A stretch of 32,250 nt of DNA from SIG78 sp045585955 (GCA_045585955.1 JAZMZK010000035.1:1-32250), one strand, 5' to 3'. Positions 1 through 8,512 are shown, counted from the first letter of the stretch. The notes: a model not told the origin generated them from the letters alone. A program made the numbers and translations.

Positions 1-156
1 TTCATCATCAACTCCAGTTGAACGCAGATATTCAGTAAATAAATTGAAAAGCAGATAACTTTTGCCGCAACGGCGGATTCCGGTAATAACCTTGATCTCA
101 CCATTGTGCATACGTTCAATCAGCTGTTTTAAGTATTTTTCACGTTTGAATTGCAT
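1..156 (-). CDS. AAA family ATPase (AAA_14/DUF4143 type), N-terminal 52 codons only
   Basis: The gene runs off the left edge; only its first 52 residues are visible. They begin MQFKREKYLKQLIERMHNGE and contain a P-loop, GIRRCGKSYLL (about residues 26-36), the Walker A signature of the bacterial ATPase family that usually has a C-terminal DUF4143 domain. The start at 156 is supported by a GGAG ribosome-binding site about 8 nt upstream. Proteins of this family are very common in gut bacteria, often in many divergent copies, and their physiological role is not established. A full-length relative with a different Walker A (GPRQSGKTT) lies at 20138-21298. I cannot see whether this copy is intact beyond the edge. 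Confidence 0.8.
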   Translation of the reverse strand, partial: MQFKREKYLKQLIERMHNGEIKVITGIRRCGKSYLLFNLFTEYLRSTGVDDE

Positions 157-173
157 ATCACTTATCTCCGCAT

Positions 174-285
174 AGTCGAAACTTGGTCAAATCCTTGAGT
201 TACTTTAGAACAAATATACATCATCATATGGAAAAAATCAAGCTCACAGTCGAAACTTGATCAAAAAAACGATAAAGTTTCGACT
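174..285. repeat. Three copies of AGTCGAAACTT around the ATPase promoter
   Basis: AGTCGAAACTT occurs at 174-184 and 248-258, and its complement at 275-285. The last two form an inverted repeat with a 16-nt spacer directly upstream of the -35 box. The first lies in the untranslated leader just upstream of the ribosome-binding site. The direct copies share a longer block, AGTCGAAACTTGRTCAA. The arrangement is that of an operator; the binding protein is unknown. Confidence 0.6.
213..241 (-). promoter_or_regulatory. Promoter of the left-edge ATPase
   Basis: On the minus strand TTGATT (236-241) is followed after 17 nt by TATATT (213-218), a good sigma-70-type promoter. Transcription would start near 206, about 50 nt before the ATG at 156. 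Confidence 0.55.
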
Positions 286-567
286 GAGAAAGTCAGTATT
301 GACGACTGACACTGCTGGCAACTGCTGTGCATTCTGAGTTTTTCTGAACAAAAGTGAAGCGATTTTCAGAATTTCATTTCACAACAAAATTCTGAAGTTT
401 TAAGCTCAAAATGCCTTTCAGGATGGCGGGGGACGATAAAAATTCTCTCCGCCATTTTTTTTGTCCCCCTTTTAATCTTGCTGAAAAAATCATCCTTGCT
501 ATTATTTTGTAAAACTCGTTGCCTCAAAGGCTATTACAACATTTCTGCAAGTGTGTAAGAAACACAC
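286..567. other. Non-coding stretch with one dyad and a terminator-like hairpin
   Basis: No convincing gene lies between the ATPase promoter and the methyltransferase remnant. The stretch holds a 10-bp inverted repeat TTCAGAATTT (365-374) / AAATTCTGAA (387-396) with a 12-nt spacer, and the hairpin at 423-462 described separately. The rest shows nothing I can identify. Confidence 0.5.
423..462 (+). terminator. Terminator-like hairpin followed by a T-run
   Basis: ATGGCGG (423-429) pairs with CCGCCAT (449-455) and is followed by eight T (455-462). A competing pairing, GGGGGAC (428-434) with GTCCCCC (463-469), overlaps it. No plus-strand gene upstream explains it, so it may be left from a deleted gene. 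Confidence 0.45.
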
Positions 568-915
568 TCAGTAGAGGCACGGCTCATGGATCCACTGGTA
601 ATCCTGACGCCCCAGCACAAGTGAGTTCTTTTTCCACACGAAACACTGCCGGACTTTCAGCCCTATGTCATGGCAAGCCCCACGGCAGTTGCTGTCGGAC
701 ATATTGTCATTTTCAATAGTAAGCCCGTTGCTCCCTTCATACGCTACATTATAGGGAGGATCGGAGAGCCAAAGGTCTGCTTCCGTTTCGCCCATCAATG
801 CTTCTACATCATCTGGATTGGTGGCGTCACCACACATAAGGAGATGATCGCCCAAATGATAAATTTCACCGGCACGGCTTGACGGAATTTCCGGAGCGAG
901 TAAAGTAAGAAAGTA
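568..915 (-). pseudogene. DNA adenine methyltransferase remnant (phage-type N6/N4 MTase)
   Basis: The minus-strand frame encodes a recognisable piece of a phage-type site-specific DNA methyltransferase. It has the S-adenosylmethionine-side segment GDHLLMCGDAT, catalytic motif IV DPPY, then LTIENDNMSD and RGACHDIGLKVRQC, VWKKNSLVLGRQDYQW and HEPCLY. In the family about 30 residues normally separate the NDNMSD and RGACHDIG segments; here they are fused, so an internal in-frame deletion is inferred. The open frame begins immediately at the stop of the upstream gene with only a TTG codon and no ribosome-binding site, and it ends right after HEPCLY, where the family continues. It is therefore truncated at both ends and internally deleted, and very unlikely to be active. 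It is probably a relic of a prophage or other mobile element. Confidence 0.8.
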
Positions 916-920
916 TTTAT

Positions 921-3900
921 TCAATCAACAGTTATCCGGGCCGCTTTTACTTCGCAGCTTATATCGCCATGTTTGCGGGGACCTACTATTCTGGCAAAGT
1001 ACAATGCATCGGTTATCAAAGCTTTATCTTTGCTCAGTTGAGTGCAGTGAAAGTTACCGTATCTGCCTTCCATACCGTTAAGGTTTTTGCGGGGAAAAAC
1101 CACCACTTCGCTGTTACGCAGCAGTATTGCCTTACCGGGAACCGCCTCGGCCATATAAAGCGGTCCGCGGAAACGCAGCGGCAGCGGAAAGTTCGTACCG
1201 TCAAAACGGGTATATACCAGAAAAACCCGGTCGTTGAGCGTAACCCAGTGCTGCTGGGTGGAAGATGTTCTGATCTTGGTACCGTCATCCCAGCACCACG
1301 CAGTTGGCTCGCTCCAATCAACAGCATCTTTACTGAAAGCACAATACATCAGACCATCTTCAGCGCGGATAGTCAGGGCGTAGCTCTTATCCGGCAGTTG
1401 TACAATAGATGGTTCAACGAGTCCGCGTTTGACATTGTTGGTCATGATGCGGCTGCACCGGAGAAAATGCAACTTGCCGTTTTTATATTGATAGATTGCA
1501 GTCAGTACACCGAATTTTTTCGGTGTTCCAAGCTCACCCAAAGTCTGATCTGCCGAAAGGTAATGCGGTACAATGATCTTGTCATCATCCAGCAGCACAG
1601 CTTGTGTACACGCTGCGCGGTAGTGTTTCAGTCCGGGCAGATCGAGCTTCATGCGGTCGCTCCATTTGCCGGTTGCAGGATCCCAGATCGAATAATATGT
1701 GAACTGGGCCGGTATATACGGCTGATTGGCTGGATCGTTGCCGGCTCTGCCTTTTTCAGTATAATGGGTTTTGCAGCCGAAAACCACCACCGAGCCATTC
1801 TGCAATGTGAAGGGGCGGTTATCGGCAACGGCTTCGATAAATTTGGAATCCGGCAGTTTCCGGTAATTCAAAGCATCGATTTTCTGCAGTTTGCTCCAAC
1901 TTTTGCCCTGATCGGAACTTATGGTATATTCCGGTTCGCCATAAAAATCTGAATTCATGACTTTTTGTACAGTCGCCAGCCATCTGCCGTCTTTCAGCGG
2001 GGTTACTGCCGGGTGAAATAAACTGTTTTTGCCGGTGTTGAAATTATCGAATTCCAGTTGGGTAACTTTAACTTTCGGCGAGAGTTTTACCAGAAGGTCA
2101 TACAATTTATTACGGTTTTTTTCCAACATTTTTATATCCCCGCAGAAACTGCTTAATCCGGTGGCATATCCATTGCGGATCGTTTCCAGTGCTGCTTTAT
2201 CTTCCCGGGTTTTTACCAGTTTTTGAGCTATGCGGAAAAGTTCCACATCTTCCAGACCGTCGCGCATGGCACTTGCCCGCAAACTCGGGTAGATTTCGCC
2301 GTTTTTGCCGGGGTAGAAGAAAGACCGCATACCGTTGAAACTGCCATGATTGGTACTCCACAAGCTCCAATCTATTTCGTCAGCCTTGAATAAGTGTTCA
2401 TTGCCGCTCCAGTAATTGATCGCCCAGTATAGCCAGCCTTTGAGGTGATCGTAAGCGATCATTGCCCAGAAGAAGGCGCGGCTGTTGATACGCGGTTGAT
2501 CGACCCGTTCAAAGTTGCCGAATGGGTAGTACGGACCGCCGCCGATGTAGTACCAGTAATCGGTACCATAAGTTTTGGCGGTCTGCATATTAAGCTGGAT
2601 GTCGGATTTGCCGATACTCCGGCAATGCACATCAAGATATTTGAAAAGTTCCGGATCAGCTTCCGGATTGGTGGCGGTGGTAACGAATTTGACATTGCCG
2701 AACACCTGCCGGGCAGTTTTCATTGCCGAAAGCATGGGTTTGTTGTAGCGTTCGCCTCTTTCATCAAAGCCGTAAAGATAGACATTTATATCATTGCCGC
2801 CGATGGCTCGCACTTTGTCGTAAAACGGCTTGAGCAGGGCTATTTGCTTGTCACGCAAAACATTGTAAAGCCTTAATGTTTTGATTTCGCCGACGCTGTT
2901 TTTCCAGAAGATCGAAGCTCCGTAAAGTTTATTATTAAGCAGATCAAACTTGACCAATCCGGCATTTTTAGCCTGATCCCAAGTGGCGGCTTTATTTTTA
3001 TCGGGCTGAATAAAACGCATGTTTTTGAGCATGGTTTTGCCGTTGACCAACATGGTTTTTCTGCCTTTGCACATAGCTTCGTAATAGTAAATATGACCTT
3101 TCAGCTGCATATCGGTCGGCTGACTGTAATGGAGCTTGCAGTATTTGTATTTTTGGGTATCGCCTTTTACGGTTACAAAAATATCCAATGCGCTTACCGG
3201 ATTCTTTTTATCCCGCCGGTCGAGTTTTACATCGGCAGGAATGCGTTCAAATTTTTTGCCGTCCACGCTGCCGTAGAGTTCGATGTATTGCGGCATTTCT
3301 TCGCGGGGATCGGCAAGTTTTTCGAGTTTGCCATCCAGCAGAACATCTTTTACACCGTTATTCAGTGTCCATTCCAGATCTTCGGCAAGCGGGCTGGGGC
3401 GGTAGAGATTCAACGGCGCCATGCGGTGCTTGAGCATAGCTTTCATCAAATTCATCCGGGCAGTTTTTGCCATTTTTTTATCCGGATAGAAAGTCTTGAA
3501 ATATTCCGCCCGCAATCCCGGCAGCGAGGGAATGCGTTCCTGCAAAGCAAAGTCTTCCACTTTAACAGTTATTGGCAGCTCAAAAGCCTTTTTGCCGTCT
3601 GCTGTTACTGTAACGACATATTTGTAAGTTCCCGGTATCGTACCGTTTTGAGTTTGAGCGGTCAAGAGAAACGGCTGATTGGTATACTTGGCAATCGAGA
3701 ATTTTTCGCCTTTTTTGACCGGGATGCAAACATCCGGTTCCGGCAGATCATATCCCCGGTTCAGCGGAATTTGTATGGTTGCAGCCGGGGTTAAATTGAC
3801 AAATTCGATCCGGTCAAGCTCCAAAGCCGGAGCGTCGGCAGTTTTTGCCGATACGCTCAAAGTTACATTATCCACATTCTTACCGGCGGCGGCAAGTACC

Positions 3901-4946
3901 AGCTGAACGCTTTCGGCTTCGCCTCTGGCACAGCGCAAAGCGGCTTTTTTCTGCAAATTTACCGGCAGACCGGCTTGTTTGGGTACATATTCCAAAGCGG
4001 AAACCATGCCGCCGGAAAGCATATCCTGATAGTTGTATGCCTCTTTTGCCGAAGCAAATTCATGCCGCCGTACCTTGGCAACGAGTTTTTCGAGCATATC
4101 GGCAAAGTACATGGCACTCAAAACTTCGCCGCGACCGGGAAGTTTATCTGCCCATATCTGATAAAATCTGCCGCCGAAATAACCGCCGGTGGACGCACCC
4201 TGCCGCATTGCCATATAAAATACCCAGTTGCAGCGGTCGCGGACTATCGGGTCATTGAGCAATGCGGGCAGAAAACCCAGCAGTTTGGCTTCGGCTTCGG
4301 CTTTAACGCGCGCAAGGTTATTGATATTCAATCTGATATTGGTCGTCCATGAATAGCGGTTGCCTGAATAAATTGGACTTTTTTCAACGATATTCTTCTG
4401 GTCATTGAAAAGTTTCAACGCCTTATTAAGAACTTTTTCCGCTTCACAGGCACTCAAATAAAGCAGTATATCATCTATAACATAGATTGATCTGACCTCC
4501 GGAGCCTTTACGCCCTGCGGCAGACATACAGTAAGATCATTGGGAGCAAGTCCGCCATAGAAACGGTTGAGTTTTTGATCTGAAGAGCGGAAAGTTACGC
4601 CTCTGCCGTCGGTGGCAGCTTCCAGTTTTCCTGCCGGGAGCTGCTTCTTGCAGCTCCACACGCCGGCATTGATGTTTTCCACCCAATAGCCGTTGGCGTT
4701 GCGGACGACTTTTACTGAAACATTATCCTGCCACTTGATAACCATTTCTCCGGCTTCATCGGGCATTTCAAAGATGTTCAGCCCCAGCGGAGCGGCTTCG
4801 GTAAATGTAATAAAATGGGTGATCGTTATCGGCGTCGGCCAATGAAAATTTTTTAATATGTTTTTATGCTCGACCAGCTCTTTTGCCGGAAGCGGCAATA
4901 TAAGCATTGAGTGTACTATTGCAAACAGCAAAAACTTTTTCTTCAT
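921..4946 (-). CDS. Secreted DUF4091 protein fused to a sialidase-like beta-propeller
   Basis: A 1341-residue exported protein. A signal peptide (MKKKFLLFAIVHSMLILPLP, residues 1-20) is followed by a long N-terminal region, a discoidin-like beta-sandwich segment around 540-610 (YIELYGSVDGKKFERIP), a TIM-barrel-like region around 660-870 and a DUF4091 signature at about 893-905 (SAMRDGLEDVELF), typical of bacterial glycoside hydrolase-like proteins. From about 960 to the end it resembles a BNR/sialidase-type propeller, with an Asp-box-like SSDQGKSW at 1010-1017. Substrate and catalytic residues cannot be assigned; processing of a complex glycan outside the cytoplasm is inferred. An AAGGAG site precedes the ATG, and the gene follows the pseudopilin gene by 20 nt, so the two are cotranscribed. 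The fusion of the two modules is unusual. Confidence 0.8.
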   Translation of the reverse strand: MKKKFLLFAIVHSMLILPLPAKELVEHKNILKNFHWPTPITITHFITFTEAAPLGLNIFEMPDEAGEMVIKWQDNVSVKVVRNANGYWVENINAGVWSCKKQLPAGKLEAATDGRGVTFRSSDQKLNRFYGGLAPNDLTVCLPQGVKAPEVRSIYVIDDILLYLSACEAEKVLNKALKLFNDQKNIVEKSPIYSGNRYSWTTNIRLNINNLARVKAEAEAKLLGFLPALLNDPIVRDRCNWVFYMAMRQGASTGGYFGGRFYQIWADKLPGRGEVLSAMYFADMLEKLVAKVRRHEFASAKEAYNYQDMLSGGMVSALEYVPKQAGLPVNLQKKAALRCARGEAESVQLVLAAAGKNVDNVTLSVSAKTADAPALELDRIEFVNLTPAATIQIPLNRGYDLPEPDVCIPVKKGEKFSIAKYTNQPFLLTAQTQNGTIPGTYKYVVTVTADGKKAFELPITVKVEDFALQERIPSLPGLRAEYFKTFYPDKKMAKTARMNLMKAMLKHRMAPLNLYRPSPLAEDLEWTLNNGVKDVLLDGKLEKLADPREEMPQYIELYGSVDGKKFERIPADVKLDRRDKKNPVSALDIFVTVKGDTQKYKYCKLHYSQPTDMQLKGHIYYYEAMCKGRKTMLVNGKTMLKNMRFIQPDKNKAATWDQAKNAGLVKFDLLNNKLYGASIFWKNSVGEIKTLRLYNVLRDKQIALLKPFYDKVRAIGGNDINVYLYGFDERGERYNKPMLSAMKTARQVFGNVKFVTTATNPEADPELFKYLDVHCRSIGKSDIQLNMQTAKTYGTDYWYYIGGGPYYPFGNFERVDQPRINSRAFFWAMIAYDHLKGWLYWAINYWSGNEHLFKADEIDWSLWSTNHGSFNGMRSFFYPGKNGEIYPSLRASAMRDGLEDVELFRIAQKLVKTREDKAALETIRNGYATGLSSFCGDIKMLEKNRNKLYDLLVKLSPKVKVTQLEFDNFNTGKNSLFHPAVTPLKDGRWLATVQKVMNSDFYGEPEYTISSDQGKSWSKLQKIDALNYRKLPDSKFIEAVADNRPFTLQNGSVVVFGCKTHYTEKGRAGNDPANQPYIPAQFTYYSIWDPATGKWSDRMKLDLPGLKHYRAACTQAVLLDDDKIIVPHYLSADQTLGELGTPKKFGVLTAIYQYKNGKLHFLRCSRIMTNNVKRGLVEPSIVQLPDKSYALTIRAEDGLMYCAFSKDAVDWSEPTAWCWDDGTKIRTSSTQQHWVTLNDRVFLVYTRFDGTNFPLPLRFRGPLYMAEAVPGKAILLRNSEVVVFPRKNLNGMEGRYGNFHCTQLSKDKALITDALYFARIVGPRKHGDISCEVKAARITVD

Positions 4947-4966
4947 TATGCAAACTCCTTGATATA

Positions 4967-5731
4967 TCAGTTCTGATCGTGTTGTTTTATGAATGCCACA
5001 TTAAAATTGTACGGCTTTGGTACATCGGAAATATTCGTCGGGAAATCTGTTTTTTGTACAGTATCCACATGATAATCCGCAAAAAGCATGTTTGCCCGGT
5101 TGCCATGCCGCGCTATGGATACACCCCAGGGCGTAACCGTATTGTATTCCACATTTTTGCCCGAGCCGAAATACGATCCGCTGGCTCCGAAAGACCAATA
5201 TCCGGCAGCTTCGTTTTTGCCTTCCGCGTCAGAATATCCGGCATCGGCAGCTAATGCCATCCGGTGCGGGTTATGCAGAGAGTTTATACTGCCGACAGTC
5301 CGTTTTCCCCAGCTGGAAGTATCAATATCCCGGGTGAAAGTAATATTGGTTCCATAGTTCGGATACTGGTCTATAAACGATGTCAGCGGCGGCAGATTCG
5401 GTGCCGAAGTACAGAAAAATGCTTTAGAAGCCTTATCCGGGTCGCCGGGCATATATTCCATATCTGTCAGCAAATATCCCCAATGCGTGTAGTTTATCTG
5501 ATTACCATTTTTGTTGACATATTTCCGGACAACCGGAGTTACAACATATCCCTGATTATCTCCGCAATACAAACTCAATGCGATCCCGATCTGCTTGAGA
5601 TTGCCTACACAGTTTGAAGATTTTGCCCGTTCTCTTGCCGCCGAGAGTGCCGGCAGAAGCATTGCCGCTAAAATAGCAATGATGGCAATCACAACCAAAA
5701 GCTCGATCAGGGTAAATGGCTTTCTTTTCAT
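4967..5731 (-). CDS. Pseudopilin-like H-X9-DG (DUF1559) protein
   Basis: 254 residues. The N-terminus is a type IV prepilin/type II pseudopilin leader: MKRKP, then FTLIELLV (6-13) and a hydrophobic helix to about residue 29 ending LLPALSAARERA. The C-terminus has HGNRANMLFADYH, the H-X9-DG element with the final glycine replaced by tyrosine. Such proteins are very numerous in Planctomycetota and Lentisphaerota and are thought to be processed by a prepilin peptidase and placed at the envelope; their exact role is unknown. The gene is first in a two-gene operon with the DUF4091/sialidase-like protein, so a role in exporting or anchoring it is possible. The ribosome-binding site AAGGAGA precedes the start. 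Confidence 0.9.
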   Translation of the reverse strand: MKRKPFTLIELLVVIAIIAILAAMLLPALSAARERAKSSNCVGNLKQIGIALSLYCGDNQGYVVTPVVRKYVNKNGNQINYTHWGYLLTDMEYMPGDPDKASKAFFCTSAPNLPPLTSFIDQYPNYGTNITFTRDIDTSSWGKRTVGSINSLHNPHRMALAADAGYSDAEGKNEAAGYWSFGASGSYFGSGKNVEYNTVTPWGVSIARHGNRANMLFADYHVDTVQKTDFPTNISDVPKPYNFNVAFIKQHDQN

Positions 5732-5779
5732 AATAAGGTTCTCCTTTTCACTTTTTTTGACAGAAATCTGCTACAGTAA

Positions 5780-5807
5780 AATTTAATTTAAAAAAAATGT
5801 TTGTCAA
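5780..5807 (-). promoter_or_regulatory. Promoter of the pseudopilin/DUF4091 operon
   Basis: Minus-strand TTGACA (5802-5807), 16-nt spacer, TAAATT (5780-5785). Transcription would start about 40 nt before the pseudopilin ATG. It lies in the intergenic region shared with the divergent AraC gene. Confidence 0.5.
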
Positions 5808-5824
5808 TAGTTGAAATATTCACA

Positions 5825-5874
5825 TTATAGCACTATTGTTAAATGAAAACTGTTACAACCGCGTTTTTATAGCA
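5825..5874 (+). promoter_or_regulatory. Direct repeat, possible AraC-family binding sites
   Basis: TTATAGCA occurs at 5825-5832 and 5867-5874, 42 bp apart (about four helical turns), between the divergent AraC gene and the pseudopilin operon. This is a weak candidate for regulator half-sites. Confidence 0.25.
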
Positions 5875-5887
5875 TTCTAATTAAAAA

Positions 5888-6751
5888 ATGACAGATTATC
5901 AAGAACCTCAAAGTAAAATCATTGAAGCGGCAAAAGAAGTACTGGCAATGAATATTGAGTCGAAAAAGCTCTTCTTCGGTATGCCGGAAAATTATCCGTA
6001 CAGTCTGCACTATGTGCCGCGGCTGCTGGTGCTTATCAATGGGCAGCAGGATGCCTGTTTCTGTCAGAACGGCAAACTGACCCGGATGACTTTTACCGGG
6101 CCGCTGATTCATTATTGTTCCAGAAATGCCCTGCTGAAGAAATATCCTTACGGCACACCGTATAAAGCAATTTCGTTCTCGTATTTCGGCGACTATATCC
6201 GCTCAATGGTGATCAATTTTGACGGCATACATCCGCCGCCGGCGGCAAACGATATATTTTACCACACCACAGAACCGCTTTGCGAAGATGGCTTAAAACT
6301 TATTGAGCTGATTGATTCATTGCATGAACTTAATGAAGATACTGCAGCCGGAGAATTACTGCAGCCGCTTTTGCGCCTTACCATAACCGCATTGGAAAAA
6401 AGTACTGCCTCTCCTGTAAAAAGAGAAAACCGGGTCTGGAAATGGATTTGCCGCCATTTACGCAATCACTCTCATGAGCCATTCACCCGCCATGAGTTGG
6501 CAAAAATACTGCAGATTACACCGGGGTATGTTTCTATATTGTGCAAAAAGTATTCGGGCAAAAGTTTTTCAGAATTGAAACTCTCTTTTCAGTTTGAACA
6601 TGCCGAAAAACTTCTTGAAGAGACCAATCTGAACATCGAAGAAATCGCCTTGAACAGCGGATTCAACAGTTCAAATTATTTTGTACGGCGTTTTAAACGC
6701 ATCTACGGTGTAACTCCGGGAATGTACCGGAAAAGTAAAGATCGAAAATAA
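5888..6751 (+). CDS. AraC-family transcriptional regulator
   Basis: 287 residues. The C-terminal 100 residues (about 185-283) form the double helix-turn-helix AraC domain. The first helix-turn-helix is FTRHELAKILQITPGYVSILCKK; the second ends with the family signature NLNIEEIALNSGFNSSNYFVRRFKRIYGVTPGMYR. The N-terminal part (residues 1-170) is a cupin-like sensing region with no assigned ligand. It is divergent from the pseudopilin/DUF4091 operon, which it most likely controls. A strong hairpin terminator follows at 6766-6809. Confidence 0.9.
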   Translation: MTDYQEPQSKIIEAAKEVLAMNIESKKLFFGMPENYPYSLHYVPRLLVLINGQQDACFCQNGKLTRMTFTGPLIHYCSRNALLKKYPYGTPYKAISFSYFGDYIRSMVINFDGIHPPPAANDIFYHTTEPLCEDGLKLIELIDSLHELNEDTAAGELLQPLLRLTITALEKSTASPVKRENRVWKWICRHLRNHSHEPFTRHELAKILQITPGYVSILCKKYSGKSFSELKLSFQFEHAEKLLEETNLNIEEIALNSGFNSSNYFVRRFKRIYGVTPGMYRKSKDRK

Positions 6752-6765
6752 TTTGGTGAATTGAC

Positions 6766-6809
6766 AAAGTAAACGCACACTGCTCTCAAAAAGAGCGTGC
6801 GTTTACTTT
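6766..6809. terminator. Strong hairpin terminator after the AraC gene
   Basis: AAAGTAAACGCAC (6766-6778) pairs perfectly with GTGCGTTTACTTT (6797-6809); an inner GCTCT/AGAGC pair extends the stem around a short A-rich loop. T- and A-rich flanks on the two sides make it plausible in either direction. Confidence 0.75.
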
Positions 6810-6848
6810 TACAATCGTCATGCCCCCTTAAAACTCAAAAAATTGTCA

Positions 6849-6885
6849 TTCCGCAGTTGTAAACGCCTGCGGAAGATGGTATATT
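6849..6885 (+). promoter_or_regulatory. Promoter with overlapping dyad upstream of the GNAT gene
   Basis: TTGTAA (6857-6862), 17 nt, TATATT (6880-6885). A perfect 8-bp inverted repeat, TTCCGCAG (6849-6856) / CTGCGGAA (6867-6874), straddles the -35 box and looks like a repressor site. Confidence 0.5.
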
Positions 6886-6944
6886 ATCAAAAGTTCAAAT
6901 AAAGGCAGTTGTTATGGGAATAAACGATATTGAAGGCATAACAA

Positions 6945-7388
6945 ATGAGTATTCTCAAACTCGAATTGATAGAACTGACCAACAAACTGGAGTTCGGCAA
7001 TACTTATGATATCTACAAATATTGCATGTTCATGCCGACAAAAGAAAAATTCCAAAAGAAAACCGATCAGTTTGCAACCGATGATTCAATAAAAATCTTT
7101 GCCTGTTTTCATCAAGGTAAAGTTGCGGGTATTATTGTTGTTTCCTTTACCGGGCAACATAAAATTGAAATCGTTGGTATTGCAGTAGATGTTCCATTCA
7201 GAAACAAGGGGATCGGATCATATATGATAAACTGTTTGATCGATGATTACAGCGTAAAATCCATATTCGCCGAAACAGACAAAGATGCCGTTGAATTCTA
7301 TAAAAAGAACAGCTTTGAAATCGAAGAGTTCGCCGAAAATTATGACGGAGAAACGATCATCAGATATAAATGCAAACGAACCCAATAA
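6945..7388 (+). CDS. GNAT-family N-acetyltransferase
   Basis: 147 residues with the GNAT fold signature. The acetyl-CoA-binding motif A is VGIAVDVPFRNKGIGSYMI (R/Q-X2-G-X-G/A form: RNKGIG), preceded by the strand KVAGIIVVSF and followed by a C-terminal FYKKNSFEIEEF segment typical of motif B. The substrate cannot be told. An ATG at 6914 in another frame, with its own AAAGG site, opens a 31-codon ORF overlapping this start; the chosen start has AAGG eight nt upstream and gives the complete fold. The gene converges on the EamA gene and belongs to the accessory patch around the recombinase. Confidence 0.85.
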   Translation: MSILKLELIELTNKLEFGNTYDIYKYCMFMPTKEKFQKKTDQFATDDSIKIFACFHQGKVAGIIVVSFTGQHKIEIVGIAVDVPFRNKGIGSYMINCLIDDYSVKSIFAETDKDAVEFYKKNSFEIEEFAENYDGETIIRYKCKRTQ

Positions 7389-7456
7389 TTCAAACAACCA
7401 AGCCGTCCATTTTTCAAGTCTGACAAACTCCTGTAAAGTTTTTTCACCAAAACGCT

Positions 7457-8353
7457 TCACAAGGGCTTTTTATCTCCATTGTTTTTATTGGGAACAAATT
7501 GTTTGGACCGGATTTCTCCCATGACTGCGCCGCCGACAATAAGCACAGCTCCGATCATTTGACATAATGTCATTGGTTCCCCCAACAGCAAAACTGCCAG
7601 AATCACAGCAGACAGCGGCTCCAGATAGCCGCATACGGCGACTGTCTGCACCGGTAATTTGCCGATAGAACCAAAGTAAAACCAACATCCAACACCGGTA
7701 TTGATCAAGCCAAGCAAGACTAATGCGATCCAGGAGTTTGAAGGCGGCAGCCAGACATTATCAGTTCGGAACAACAGGAATACCGCAACGGTCAGAAAAC
7801 TGACAAACAATTGAATCGTTGCATTTTCCAATCCCGTGATCCGTGTTGCTTTTTTGTTGAATATCACCATCACAGAATAAAGCATTGCCGAGGCAAGTCC
7901 ATAAAACATTCCGGTACTGAATTCACCGGCAAGAGCCGATGTTCCATTCAGTAAAATAATACCCGATAAAACGATTAGAAAACTGACAATCTTTACTATC
8001 GTCAACCGTTCTTTGAACAGCAGTGGAGAAATGATCATAATAATAACCGGGCCACAATAATAAAGCAGCGATGCCGTTGATACTCCGATTTGCCGGTATG
8101 CTTCATAAAGAAACATCCAGCTGCCGCCCATGGCAATTCCGGAAATAATGATAAACGGAAGCTGTTTATACTCTTTTCGGAACACACAATTGTATTTTAT
8201 ACAGAATAGAAGTAATATCAACAATAATGCTCCCAAACCAGTTCGCCAGAAAACAATTTCTGTACTTGGCAGTTTTACAAAACTTGCGACTATTCCATTT
8301 GAACCGAAAAGTAAAAGAGATGCCAGATAAAAGAGGAAGGGATATTTTTTCAC
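7457..8353 (-). CDS. EamA/DMT-family membrane transporter
   Basis: About 298 residues with ten predicted hydrophobic helices in two EamA repeats. Characteristic pieces are LLFGSNGIVASFVKLPSTEIVFWRT in the first repeat and GLINTGVGCWFYFGSIGKL followed by LEPLSAVILAVLLLGEP in the second. The family exports small metabolites such as amino acids; the substrate is not predictable here. The reading frame is open further upstream, to 8512, but a GTG at 8353 is preceded by AGGAGT at 6-nt spacing and gives the normal family length, so I place the start there. The gene is downstream of the recombinase remnant's terminator and is probably transcribed on its own. Confidence 0.85.
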   Translation of the reverse strand: MKKYPFLFYLASLLLFGSNGIVASFVKLPSTEIVFWRTGLGALLLILLLFCIKYNCVFRKEYKQLPFIIISGIAMGGSWMFLYEAYRQIGVSTASLLYYCGPVIIMIISPLLFKERLTIVKIVSFLIVLSGIILLNGTSALAGEFSTGMFYGLASAMLYSVMVIFNKKATRITGLENATIQLFVSFLTVAVFLLFRTDNVWLPPSNSWIALVLLGLINTGVGCWFYFGSIGKLPVQTVAVCGYLEPLSAVILAVLLLGEPMTLCQMIGAVLIVGGAVMGEIRSKQFVPNKNNGDKKPL

Positions 8354-8473
8354 AATTAACTCCTGTACTATTCCGTTTAATATACCATCGGAAAAAGTTT
8401 TTTCAAGCATACCGTGTAAAAAAGCAGAAAAACAGGCATCTTCCAAACAACGATGCCACTTGAAACGCAAAAA

Positions 8474-8497
8474 GGCGGCAGGATTTCTCCTGCCGCC
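8474..8497 (-). terminator. Hairpin terminator of the recombinase gene
   Basis: GGCGGCAGGA (8474-8483) and TCCTGCCGCC (8488-8497) form a perfect 10-bp GC-rich stem with a 4-nt loop. On the minus strand it is followed by TTTTTGCG. It lies 15 nt after the recombinase stop. Confidence 0.8.
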
Positions 8498-8512
8498 AAG
8501 CGGTTCCCGCAA

